From assembly GCA_020631735.1 (NCBI GenBank), contig CM036231.1:1205831-1269830 (forward strand): a DNA stretch of 64,000 nt, given 5' to 3'. The first letter of the stretch is position 1. Every line of letters begins with the position of its first letter. The position numbers and the translations under genes were made by a program. Shown here in pieces: positions 31,196-42,398 of this stretch. Below the pieces are notes generated by a model. The model was not told where the DNA came from. It saw nothing but the letters and a program-made list of their open reading frames with translations, and made no database searches. The DNA comes from Saccharum officinarum (taxonomy: Eukaryota > Streptophyta > Magnoliopsida > Poales > Poaceae).

Positions 31196-34100
31196 TCAGA
31201 GCCTGGAGAGCTTGAGCTGCTGCTTGAGCAAGGGGCGGAGGTACTCATGGTACCCCTCAGGCACCACCGTCTCATTCAAAGGGTCCTTCCACGCCTCTTC
31301 ATACAGTGCCGGGTACACATTCCCGTCATACCGCCCCAGCACCGACCCCAGGTAGTGGTCTGTGTAGTTGAACGCATCCACCAGCGCAACAGCATTTGGA
31401 CGCACCTGTCGCAGATCATGTCCACCAATTTACACTTCATACAATACAACAATACTGCCACTAGAAGACAAACAAACACCAGCATACCTGTGCGTAAAGC
31501 TTGCCAAGCTGCTCATTTGCCAACGCTCCCTGCTTCGGTGTGATGCACCCAGTTGCCAGGAAGTCACCCAGGTGCTTGTGAAGATTGTAGAGAGCATAAA
31601 CATTGCAAAGGTTCTGCAGCTGTTCCTTCACTCCATGTCCAGGAATGTCCTGCTGTACCTTTGCGATGAACCTAGCAGTATAACACAAGTAAGAAGAATA
31701 ACAGATGAATCATCTTTTTTTAAATTAAAAAAAAGACCATGGAAGGGAAGGAACAGCACACCCTTCATAAACAACGTTGAATTAATACTCACTTGGTTAC
31801 AATGATCAACTGGATGTGAGCTACTGCAGCCTCAAGCAAATCTGGGGACCGCTCATAGAAACCTGCAAGGCATGCAATCATCGTTAGTACAGTAATTTCA
31901 ATTTAGGAACTACAATTTGGTAAAAAAAAACAGAATGCGGTATTGGCTGGTTACAAATACTACCTTCTTCTTGGCTTGCTGCTTGGCCTATGTTCTGGGC
32001 ACAGTTTACTGCCATCCTGAGAGCCCGGGCTTCAAATGCCTCTTGTATGGCAACAGGATTAAGCCAATCTTCGGCTGTTGAGAGTCACCAAACATGAATT
32101 ATTACCATCATCAATACATATCCCCAAGAGGCCTGGAACAAATATCAAATACAATTGAGAACCAGATAATATAATGAGCCAGCCTAAATAAGTACCTGTG
32201 TTAACGGCACATTTGCATTGCATCAGATATTGTACATTGCCCATGTAAGCCATTGTACCAACAGGTTGTTTTCCAGATGCCAATTGAGATACAGTCTTCA
32301 TTAGAATCCTTGCAACCTGCAGGTACCCCCAAAGGCTGCCTATAGCTATACCATCGACCAAAATGAAGCAGAGGAAAAGCAAAAACAGCTTCTATGTCTT
32401 TTTCTTTATCTAAAGTGGAACACAATCTATCATGCCACACGTACTGGACCAGTAACAGTAGCCACAACCTAGAGTGGGGGGCTTCCGCTGCTGTATTTCC
32501 CGTTCAAAAAAACAGTAGCCACAACTATAATTATTGACTAGTATCGTCAGAAACATACAAACCTGCAAAAGCAGAACAGCATTGTCTCCTTCATAAGTGC
32601 AAGCAGGAACATAGACAGCAAACAATTCAGGAAGCCCACTGCTGTTCAAGTAACCATGTCCACCACAGAGCTTTCTGCATTCTTCAATGGCATCCTGCAC
32701 AAAATACAAGAATCATCATAAGAACAATGAACTGTCAAAAGTCCTCCATTATACATACTGATTAGACCATCAGAACATGCATATGGCTTGATAATCAGAC
32801 CAGAATTTACTCCATTAAGAAATGGAGTTGAGCTTCAGAAAAACATTAAGATCAACAGAAAATTCACAACTAGTGACAGTCTGGGTAAATTGTGACCCAA
32901 ATTTATGAACTAAAAATACCTATGAAAGATGAATTGATGAAGGCAATATTTGCCCATTTAGTAGTGTGAAGATTTCTACAAACCACTTAGGTAAAGAGAG
33001 CAAATCAAAGTACCCCCATCAAGTTCAACCTGTAAAAATAAGAAAAGGCAATACTGAAATTAATTAATTATACATACAGCTGTTGCAGATGTTGTCACAG
33101 CCTTCAAACCAGCAGTGCAGGCATGGGTTTCTTGCAGTGTTGAGTAGTCTTTAGCTTCCAGTTTCTGAGTGACATCCATGTATAGCCACTTGAGCCAGTC
33201 ACCCACGAATCTAAATGCATATGCTGAAGCTAGCAATGGAAAGAGTCTGCTTTGTTGAGTCTTGTAATCAAGGACCTGTAACCAGTTTGAATATGTTAGG
33301 CACATACTGACGGTAACCAACAAGATGCAGAAATTATCCATGTTAAGCACAGGCGGTAAAACTGGGCAGATGATTCAAAAAAATGGTCATCGTACAGCCA
33401 TTCACAAGTATGTAAATAAATGACAAAATGTATCATGAATGCTTCACAGGCATGTTATTTTATGAAGAATGTGCAGCATATACTGAACAACTAGAGTCAA
33501 CATAACTTTGGAAATTTTAAAAGGCCCTATGGATAGTTTATCCACAAAGCTGCAACATAAAAGTGAAAATCAATCAGAAACAGCTGAGCTGCTTATTGTT
33601 ACGATACTGGTAGTGGTATTTAAGATAACTATGAGTATATCTATAAGGATATGGTGTCAACAGTCAGAAATTTATTACTAGCAACCAGATAGTGGTGTCC
33701 AATTGCTTTGATGCCTGCTTGGTGCATACATTGCATTTATTATTTATTTTACACTGGCCCAGTTGAGTTGAGTTGAGTTGAGCAGAGTAGCATATTCGGA
33801 AAGATAATTCATTGAGAGACTAGAGAAAATGAATAAATGGCAATACAAAAGGCGCAGTATTAGAAATTTAGAATACCTTAGTCTCAGGGCCACCATCTTG
33901 AGAGCCAAACTGCTTTCGGATGGCGCTGTATCGTACAGCAATGCAAACTGCACGGGACAAAGCCTTAGAAGCATCTGCGACTATTGTCTGACGAACAAAA
34001 ACCATTGTCCCATAAAGCAGCTGCTTTGGAACATCTGAATTAACATATTTCCCCTCCCTAGTAACTTGTGAAAGCCTAGAAAGAAAAGGAAACAAGTTTG

Positions 34101-36421
34101 AATATGGTTAGGCTGAAAAAAAAAAAACAGATAAAGTGCTGTAGTAAAGTATAATAGCCAAATGGACGAACCTCATCAACATTTGATCCCTTGGTATGCG
34201 CACATGGTCAAATTGCAGAACACCATTGTCCATACTGTTATATGCACCGCTACCAAATTTTCCACCAATATCACCCAGGGTAACACCAGGAAGCGGGGAG
34301 TGATCCTCTAAGCTTCGCAGTTGCACAATGAAACCTGGGACAAGGACATGCATAAGCAACAAAGGAGAATAGGAGAACACTTAAATGTCACCTAAACACA
34401 AAACACTCTTACCATGTATGCCATAGTCCTTTCCTTCAGTTATCAGCCGAGCATACACCACTGCATGGGTGGAAGCTTTCCCCAAGCCACCAGGCCACCA
34501 CTGCCGACATGAAGAAAGATGGAACGAATTGTGGACAAGATCTTAAACAAGACATAAATGACTAAAGTAACATAAAAAAGGGAAAGGAAAAAGAATAGTT
34601 TTTTAATAAATTAATTTGGAGGCAGTTGATCCACAGGACTTTACTTTGCTGGAGGTCAGAGTTGGACTGTGGATGACAAACTCATCAGTCTTTGGATCAA
34701 ATGTAGCAGTTGTTTCAAGGCCCTGAACATTTGAGCCATGACCAAGTTCAGTCTGAGCATAGCACCCAATTATTTGGAACTTGTAAGCCATAGGCAACCA
34801 CTTCTTCTGCTGCTCCTCAGTACCTTGACCTTTTATAGCAGGAACAAACATGCCCTGCAGGATGGCGTTGTTTTTGTGACTTGTAAGTGAAAAATATAGA
34901 TGAAGCTTATACAAAAACTATCTGTTATTCAATGGCAGGAGTCTTTTTTTTCTTATTAAATGAAAGGCCCTGATTTTTACAGAAACCCAAGAACAATATG
35001 CTGAGCATCCAACAGCACTAATTAATCTAATTTTTACAGAAAACCAAGAACAATATGCTGAGCATCCAGCAGCACTAATTAATCTAATTTTTACAGAAAC
35101 CCAAGAACAATATGCTGAGCAACCAACAGCATTAACTCCAGAAGACATCAGCACACAGCATGGACAACAAAGGATTCGTCGTGGTATGATAAGTATGTAT
35201 ACTGATGCAATAAAAGTTGATAGTCATACCCAATGGAGATCAACATAACCAGGCTGATCTACGTATAGCCTCAGCATACCTGCTTCCTCCTCTGTCAATC
35301 CACAACAATATAACACAGTAGAGTATCAGCTAAACTGTTGTGTGTAGAAAAATGACCCGATAGTTCTTTGGTTGGTATCGGAATCTGCGCGACTTGGTAC
35401 CTGTAAGACCTAGTTCAACAATACGCTTCCATGCATGGGCTGCCTTTCTTAGAGTGTCCTTAAACAAGTCCTTCCTGGAGAGCATGGTCCTGTTATCCTT
35501 GCGGAAGACCTATGTATTAAGCAGGTGGAATTGTAAGTGGACTTCTCCAGAAGGGAATTTAACTACTGTAACCTGATGCAATATCTTGTCTTGATAACCA
35601 AAGGTTGGGTGTTTATTTGGTTCAATGTTAGCCTTTACATTAAAAACAACCTTTAGGAACTAGGAACAAGGGAAACAGAAAGAATGACAGTTACAATCTT
35701 ACTGTTGCTTTTTTTTAACAGAAAACAACAATATTACAATTTCTCACAAGGATAAGACCAAGAGTATCCAGTTCGAAACCGGAAAACAATCATGTATGCT
35801 ACAATAAGTCAACACGTAGTTACTGTTTATAAGACAAAAGTTTATCGGTTTGAGTCAGCATCGCTAAGAATATTCTAAATCCGAATAATTCAAGGAAAAG
35901 GTGGTGATGTGAAACGGTCAAAGCTGAATTGAGCTGGTAAACCATGGTTTGCGAAATCCGTTTACTTGTTAGTTTTTCTGCCTTGCATAGAGAGACTATA
36001 GGAAATCAGATGGGTGTTGCTGTTTTATAGGAAGAAGAAAAGGAGATTGGGATTAATCCGGTGGGAGCCGAAAAGGCAAAGCATGGATTATGTGGAAGTC
36101 AACTAGTGAATGAAGCTGAAAAGTTGGGGAAGGGCAGGTGAAGAGCTAGACAGATGCAGCAAGCAAGCTATAGGAAGGGAAGGGGAGGGGAGGCGCATCT
36201 GATTCTGATCTATGCGAAGGAGGTGGAATTGGGGATCGGGGGAGGAGAAGGGGATCAAGGAAGCAATCACTTACAGGGTCGGAGGCGACGAGTCGGGCCA
36301 TGCGGTCGGCGACGTCGACGGCGTGTCGCGAGCCAGCCCACGCAACCTTCATCTCCTCGACGTCGAAGCGCGCGGCGGCCCTCTCGGCCGCGAGGTGGTC
36401 CACCTCCGCCGCTGCGTCCAT
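31196..36421 (-). CDS. ACX1: Peroxisomal acyl-CoA oxidase, ACX1 type (14 exons)
   Basis: FAD enzyme of the first step of peroxisomal beta-oxidation: oxidises acyl-CoA to trans-2-enoyl-CoA with release of H2O2; ACX1 also serves jasmonate synthesis. Minus-strand exons read by GT-AG junctions and frame: 36421-36275, 35509-35401, 35291-35230, 34854-34645, 34500-34413, 34334-34172, 34075-33877, 33275-33078, 32694-32563, 32316-32196, 32074-31964, 31862-31793, 31671-31488, 31405-31196; total 2004 bp, 667 residues, the family's usual length. Evidence: N-terminal [19 protein letters not shown], flavin-site [19 protein letters not shown], catalytic Glu about E427 in CTYEGDN, and C-terminal SRL, a type 1 peroxisome signal. 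The ATG at 36421 is used; no earlier in-frame ATG is seen. No frameshift or stop: apparently functional. Confidence 0.95.
33763..33783. repeat. (GTTGA)4 microsatellite in acyl-CoA oxidase intron 7
   Basis: Four GTTGA units inside the intron between exons 7 and 8. A short simple repeat. Confidence 0.7.
34974..35140. repeat. Three-copy 57-bp tandem repeat in acyl-CoA oxidase intron 3
   Basis: TTTTTACAGAAA begins at 34974, 35031 and 35088, an exact 57-bp period, with only a few substitutions between copies. It lies wholly in the intron between exons 3 and 4. Confidence 0.85.
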
Positions 36422-36521
36422 GGCGATCTCTGTCGAGGTCAAGACCCAAAGCTGAAGCTCTGCGATGCCTGGCGGGGAAAGACCTCAGACGGCCAGGCCT
36501 GCTCCAACTCCTCAACTACTA

Positions 36522-36765
36522 GGGTGTGTTTACTTCCGCGAAAAGGTGTAAAAAAAGTACTGTAGCACGTTTTAGCTTTATTTGGTAAATAGTGTCCAAT
36601 CGTTGACTAATTAGGTTCAAAACGTTCGTCTCGCAAAGTACAACCAAGCTGTACAATTAGTTTTTGATTTCATCTACATTTAGTACTCCATGCATGTATC
36701 GCAAGTTTAATGTGACGAGAAATCTTTTGTTTGCACAGTGTTTTTTTTTAGAACTAAACACAGCC
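36522..36765. mobile_element. MITE, 244 bp, second copy of the 10359 family, next to the ACX1 start
   Basis: GGGTGTGTTTACTTC...GAACTAAACACAGCC with CTA at both sides (36519-36521, 36766-36768). The interior closely matches 10359-10601. Its proximal end is 100 bp upstream of the acyl-CoA oxidase ATG, so it lies in or very near the 5' UTR/promoter of that gene. Confidence 0.85.
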
Positions 36766-36768
36766 CTA

Positions 36769-37150
36769 ATCGTCCCCGTCGCCTCGCTCGATTTGGCTGC
36801 TTTGATAAGGTAGGTGGGCGAGAAGCGCGATGTGGAAGACGGGGACTGCTGCTTTGATTTTATTTTCCAAAAAAATTCGTCTTTTTACACGCGTGCATTT
36901 GACCCATGTGCACAATGGTCCCTTTAATAACAGTTGCACGCATAATTACCAACTTGTGCAAGTAGTTGGGTTGTATTTTTTACCAAATTTAAAAGTTTTT
37001 AAAAAATACCAATGAAAATATATAATGTGTTGATATAGTACTTTCTCAAGTCATATATGGTTGTCAACATTCCAACATTCTAAGTTTTTATTATAACTTT
37101 TTGGTGTTTTAGAATCTGGATATTTGAAAACAAAAATAAATAGATTCATA
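36769..37150. other. Intergenic sequence without a supported gene
   Basis: AT-rich, no convincing frame. It would contain the distal promoter of the acyl-CoA oxidase gene if the MITE is in the leader. Confidence 0.4.
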
Positions 37151-38421
37151 TAAAAGAGAATATATTTTTTCACGGCCGTGCCTAAGCACGTTTTTCATTA
37201 AAGGAAAAGAGAGTTCCAACAAATAGTCTTAGTAAGCCAAGGCTTACTAAAACCAACACGGTCCCTGTGAAACTAGTCGCATAGGGATCAAACAGAATTT
37301 CATAATTAAGCGATTACAAACGAACAATTCGTGATCAAGCTACTATTTAACTCTAACAGAAGCAGCAAACGTAGTGGGCACAGCTAGCCAATAAAGACGA
37401 CACCTCTAGGCAACCAAGACCCCCATGTAGCTCCCCAATTGAAACGACCAATTCATTGATGTCCAAAGGTTATGGAGCACCAAAGCATCTGATAGTTGAA
37501 GCATCGACATGGGGCAAGCAATCAGAAGGACTTTTAGAAGCAAGGCATGGAGCAATAACCTCAGAAGCCTTGGCCGCCATCTCATGGCCGGACAACAGCG
37601 ACATTAGATCATCAAAAGACTGAAGCTCATCATTACAGAGACTTTTCTCGTCCCATGCCAACTCAAGATGAGACTTCACTTCCTTTGTTGTTTCCAGCTG
37701 AACTACAAGCAATAGGGCCTCCTCCAGTAGTGAGAGGATGGAGGAGGAAATACTCATATAAGCGAGGGCGACGGCCGAGACCATCATCTTCAGAGTTAGC
37801 GATCAGACAACCCAACCCATCTTGAATCAACATCAACAAAGGTGAAGCAATAACCGACACCAAAGGAATAACCTTGTCATCGGGAAGACAACCATCAACC
37901 AAAGGCTGCAAATAGTGGATCTGGTCTAGTAAGAACTCGATGAACCCAAGCTCATTACTAGATAGCGACCTGTGAACCTCAGCCATTCGCAGCTGAAAAA
38001 TGACCTCTTGAGTGATTATCAATTGCTCATCAATCGAAGAGTAGCCATCATCTGCAACTTTCTCCTTCTCCAAAAATATCAAGGCCCAAAGGATAGGCGA
38101 TGGAAAGACCGAATTCCTCCTTGGCGACCATGTCCACAAGAGCGGTGTTAGCTGCCTCAACCTCTTCATTGGGAAAGCAACTATTTACCAAAGGTTGCAA
38201 TTCATGGATTTGGTCCTCCAAGAACTTGATCAGCTCGAGCTCATCACTAGATAGTGACATTGCAGCCATCGACCGCCGAAGAATGATCTCCTCAGCGATC
38301 GCCAATTGTATGTCGATTTGGGGGTAAACATCCAGCGACAACACCTCCTCCTCTTTCTCCTACAAGATATCGAGGCACAAAGGAGAGGCGATGGAGTTGA
38401 ACCATCCTTGATAGCGACATG
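37150..38421 (-). pseudogene. Unidentified minus-strand gene or element remnant with internal duplication
   Basis: Minus-strand open frames 38344-38048, 38169-37663 and 37787-37470 encode related segments. One reads SSDELELIKFLEDQIHELQP, the next SSNELGFIEFLLDQIHYLQP, so the unit is duplicated about 300 bp apart, in different frames. Helical, acidic, no known domain. It may end near 37190, where the minus strand reads TTTAATGAAAAACG. Upstream it is cut by the copia insertion at 38421 and continues at 49894-49772 and from 60.08 kb. Broken by frame changes. It could be an old LINE or low-copy gene fragment. Confidence 0.35.
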
Positions 38422-40348
38422 TGAAGGCCCAAGTTTGGTTTTGGTAATTAATGACACCAAGTTGCTAATGCCATGTGTTAAGTGTTTTGAGTTAGGCATA
38501 AGCAACACATGTGATGAAGGTGTATGTGGCAAGAAGTGGTGGCCACGAGATCAAAAAGAGATGGTGCATGGACATAAAATGATGATCATGGTGGATATGT
38601 ACATAATATGATGGACATGATGATCAAGTGAAAAAGAAGGATCTAAGAGCGCAAGGCAAAGGTATAACCATAGGGTTTTTCTTTTGCCGGTCTAAGATGA
38701 GTAAAGAAGTGATTGACCGGGTTTAGGATACATAGCCGACTATCAAGAGGGGCAATCACGGTTAGCTTGGAAATCAAGTGCCACTAGATCATTGTCTTGA
38801 GCATATGCATTAGAATCTAGTAAAGAGCTAACATAACGCCTTGAAAAATGTTTATGAAATGCTAACACATATGCACATGGTGGTGTACACTTGGTGGTGT
38901 TAGCACATTTACGAAGGCGGTGAAGTTTAAGCGGTAGAGAGGGTTTGGGTTCCTCTCTCCCTCCCGCCGAGCTTGCGAGGCGGGATTTGGCGTTTTTTGG
39001 GGAAGTAAAATGCCTATTTTCTACTGCGCCGGAAGTCGGAAAAGAAACGGAGGCGAACGGCGGTCACTGTGGTGACCGGACGCTGCACCGGACGCGGTCA
39101 CGGTTTGACCGGACGCATCCGGTCAGTTAAACTCGGTGCTACTAGGGTTTCTGACCGGACGCTGGTCTGGCCTGACCAGCGCGTCCGGTCAGTTCACCTG
39201 TGCGCAGAAGAAGAGCGCATGACCGGCGCGTTCGGTCCCTCACGGAACCGAAGCGTCCGGTCAGGCGTCCAGAGGGGCAGAGCGCAGCGGAGTGCTGATC
39301 GGACGTGCGGCGCGTCCGGTCATGTGCGATCGGACGCGTCCGGTCGCGGTGGGAGCTTACTGGACTCCGACCAGTCGCCAGGTGCAGCGCGTCTGGTCAC
39401 GGCAACGGTAACTTCTGACACGCACTGTTCACGCTTGTCCTGTAGTGATCGGACGTGTCCGGTCACCCTGACCGGTGCGTTCGGTCAGTACGTTTTTCAC
39501 TGCGTCGTCCGGTAACGGCTAGCTGCGTACCCCTTTGCTATAAATAGAAGATGTTCAGGATTTGGGGGTAACTCTTGCACATTTTGAGACCTAGAGACAT
39601 CCTTTGAGCTAGAGAACAACCCCTCCACTCATCTCTTTGTATAGTTGCACATCTTGAGTAAGATTCAAGTGCATTGCTTGAGAGTTGCATTCTAGAGGCA
39701 CTTGATCTTCGAGTTGCTGCGAATTTCTTGTTACTCTTCCGTATTGGAGCCCTCACCAAGTGTTGTAAGGGTTTCTTGATCCTTCTCCGCGGGAGTTCAT
39801 AAATTAGATACTCTAGTGGAGCTCATGACTTGGAGGATCCCCATCTTGTGTGCGGTTGTGCGGCGTCCGCCAAGGGCTCGACTCTTGATAGTCGATTAGC
39901 TCGCGAACCGACAAGTGGGTGCATCGCTATAACGAGGAGTAGCTTGCCGGAAGCAAGTGAACCTCGGTAAAAATCTTATGTCACCTCTTTGCCGAGGATT
40001 TCTCTTGTGGTTGATCATTGTGATTGATTCTTTGAGTGCATTACTTCTCTACATCGTTGGTATAAGAATCAAGTCACTTACTCTTTACTTTCGTGTACTA
40101 TTCCTAGTGTAGTTTGCTTAGTGTAGCTTTTATCATATAGGAGTAAGTAGCTTAGTGACTTAGTCTTATTGGTGTGTATTAGAGATCATAGCCTTGCTTC
40201 ACTAGAATTGTATAGGTGGCTTGCATAGTGTAGTTGAGCTAGTGCTAGATTTAGCTTAGCCATCTTTTATATTAACGTATTTGTTTAGTGAAGCTTGTAG
40301 ATTTTTAAATAGGCTATTCAACCCCCTTCTAGCCGTTTAGACCTTACA
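38422..40348 (+). repeat. SIRE-A 5' LTR
   Basis: 1927 bp, TGAAGGCCCAAG...GACCTTACA. A CG-rich reiterated motif array at about 39075-39505 lies directly upstream of a TATAAATA box at 39539-39546. The 3' part (39750-40348) is the likely R/U5. Confidence 0.9.
39075..39505. promoter_or_regulatory. Reiterated GCGTCCGGTCA motif array and TATA box in U3 (SIRE-A 5' LTR)
   Basis: Many copies of GCGTCCGGTCA or its complement TGACCGGACGC, irregularly spaced and in both orientations, end about 35 bp before TATAAATA (39539-39546). Equivalent arrays occur at 47232-47690, 50662-51148 and 59317-59806, each just upstream of a TATA box. Confidence 0.65.
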
Positions 40349-40350
40349 AG

Positions 40351-40362
40351 TGGTATCGGAGC
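40351..40362 (+). other. SIRE-A primer binding site
   Basis: TGGTATCGGAGC, one mismatch from the initiator-tRNA-Met complement TGGTATCAGAGC, 2 bp after the LTR. Confidence 0.8.
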
Positions 40363-40408
40363 CGAGACACCGTTTATTTGAGGCTTAACAACCTACGGCG
40401 AAAAAGAA

Positions 40409-42385
40409 ATGGCTCAATTAAGCTTGCACATCAACAACACTAAGAAGGCACCTCACTTTGATGGCACAAATTATGCATATTGGAAAGTTAAGATGACCGC
40501 ACACCTTAAGTCAATCAATAGAGAAGTGTGGAAGGTCACCGAAACAAAATTTGAGATTGCTAATCCCGAAGCACCTACACCGGTGGAATAGAAGAAGCTC
40601 CAATGTAATGACATTGCCATTAGTGCTCTTCATGAGACACTAGATGACAAGACCTTTGAGCAAGTGAAGAACATTGAGATTGCTCATAATGCTTGGGCCA
40701 AGCTAGAAGAAACTTTTGAGGGCACCGAAGGCACAAGACCGCTAAAGCATATATCTTGCAAGAAAAATTTTCAAGCTTTAAAATGCAAGATGATGAGAGT
40801 GTACCAGAAATATTTCATCGGTTGCAAGTCATTGTCAATGAGCTCAAGGCACTTGGTGAGGAGGTCAAGAACAACCAATTCTCTATGAAGTTCTTGAGAA
40901 GCTTACCCAAGAGATGATGAGAAGGATGAGTTGGTCAAGAAGAAAAAGAAGGAAAATGAGAAAAAAGATGATGAAAAGAAGAAGAGTGTGGCATTCAAAG
41001 CCACCACATCTAAGGGCAAATCCAAAATTAAATCATCAAGTGATGAAGACTCAAGCTCTTGTGATAGTGATGACATTGATGAGAAGATGGCTCTCTTTGT
41101 CAAGCAATTTGGCAAATTCATGAAGAAGAAAGGCTATCATGCAAGAAGGAGGAAAAACTCATCCAAGAAGAGTGAGCATACCATGAGATGCTTTAGATGG
41201 CATAGCAAGGACCATCTCATTGCAAAGTGTCCTTATGATAGTGATGATGAAGATGCTATCAAGAAGGAGAGGAAGAAGCAAAAGAAGAAGCAAGAAAAGA
41301 AGGAGAGCTCTCATAAGAAGAAGAATGATTCTCATGTTGCTACATAGGATAGTGATGATTCCTCAAGTGATGATGAGGATGACAACAAGAGCAAGAAGAA
41401 GGGACATGCTAGCATTGCCATCTAAGAGAAGGTCTTCCTCTTCGATACTCCATCACGCTTCATGGCTAAGGCCGCTAAGGTATCATCCGACGATGAGAGT
41501 GATCATGATAATGCTAGTGATAGTGATAGTGATGAAGAAGAATTCACTAAAGATGAACTAATCACTATGCTAGAAGATTGCACTCAATATTTTAAAGAAT
41601 CTAAAAAGGAGTGCAAGGGCTTGCTTAAGGAAAATAAAAACCTTATGCAAGAACTTGATGAGCTTAGAGCATCTTATGAGAGTCTAAAGGTAGACCATAA
41701 GAAGCTTCAAAAGTCTCACACTAAGCTTGAAGAAGCTCATTCCTCTCTAGTTGAAAAATGTGAAAACATACCAACTAATGTTGAGAAAACTAAAACTTGC
41801 AACATAGGCATATCATGTGATATAATTGATGAAACTTTTCATAAGCCTATTGTTGTTGCTCCCACTAATCCTTCATGTAGCGCATCTACCTCATCCTCAT
41901 CTAGTGGTGACGGTTTCACTTGTGACTCCACACTTATAGTTGAGAATGAAAATCTCAAGAAGGAGGTAAAAGAGTTCAATCACACATTAGCTAAGGCTTA
42001 TGGTGATGAGGACCGCTTGCTTATGTGCTTGGATAGCCAAAGGGCGTCTCTCTATAAAGAGGGATTGGGCTATAACCCCAAGAAAGGCAAGGCCATTTTT
42101 GCTCCTCACAAGACTCATTTTGTGAAGAACAATGGTAGCTATTGCAAAAGTTGCAAGCAAGTTGGTCACATAGAGCAACATTGCATGAACAAGAAATCCA
42201 ATGTTAATGTATCCTCAATTAAGTTTGATTCTTTCTATATACTTACCAAGGGTACAAATGGTGTTCATGCTAAGTTCATTGGTGCACCATGGATGGGCTC
42301 AAAGAAGAAAGCCATTTGGGTACCAAAGAGCTTGGTCACTAACCTTGGAGGACCCAAACAAGTTTGGGTACCTAAAAAGAATTGA
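40409..42385 (+). pseudogene. SIRE-A gag remnant
   Basis: ATG at 40409 (MAQLSLHINNTKKAPHFDG) begins a copia gag. A TAG at 40589-40591 stops it after 60 codons; the frame then continues, loses one base near 40735 compared with the partial second copy, and has a TAG at 41346-41348 where the second copy has TGG. First zinc knuckle at about 41190-41235 is CFRWHSKDHLIAKC, with Trp in place of the second Cys. From 41462 to 42385 a long open frame encodes a charged coiled coil (ELRASYESLKVDHKKLQKS) and a second, intact knuckle CKSCKQVGHIEQHC. Non-functional. Confidence 0.8.
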
Positions 42386-42398
42386 TCTTGTCTTGTAG

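Noticed and set aside
39075..39505. CG-rich reiterated motif considered as a CRISPR-like or satellite array
   Set aside because: The repeats are short, irregularly spaced and in both orientations within an LTR of a plant retrotransposon. There are no uniform spacers and no cas genes, so neither a CRISPR nor a true satellite fits.
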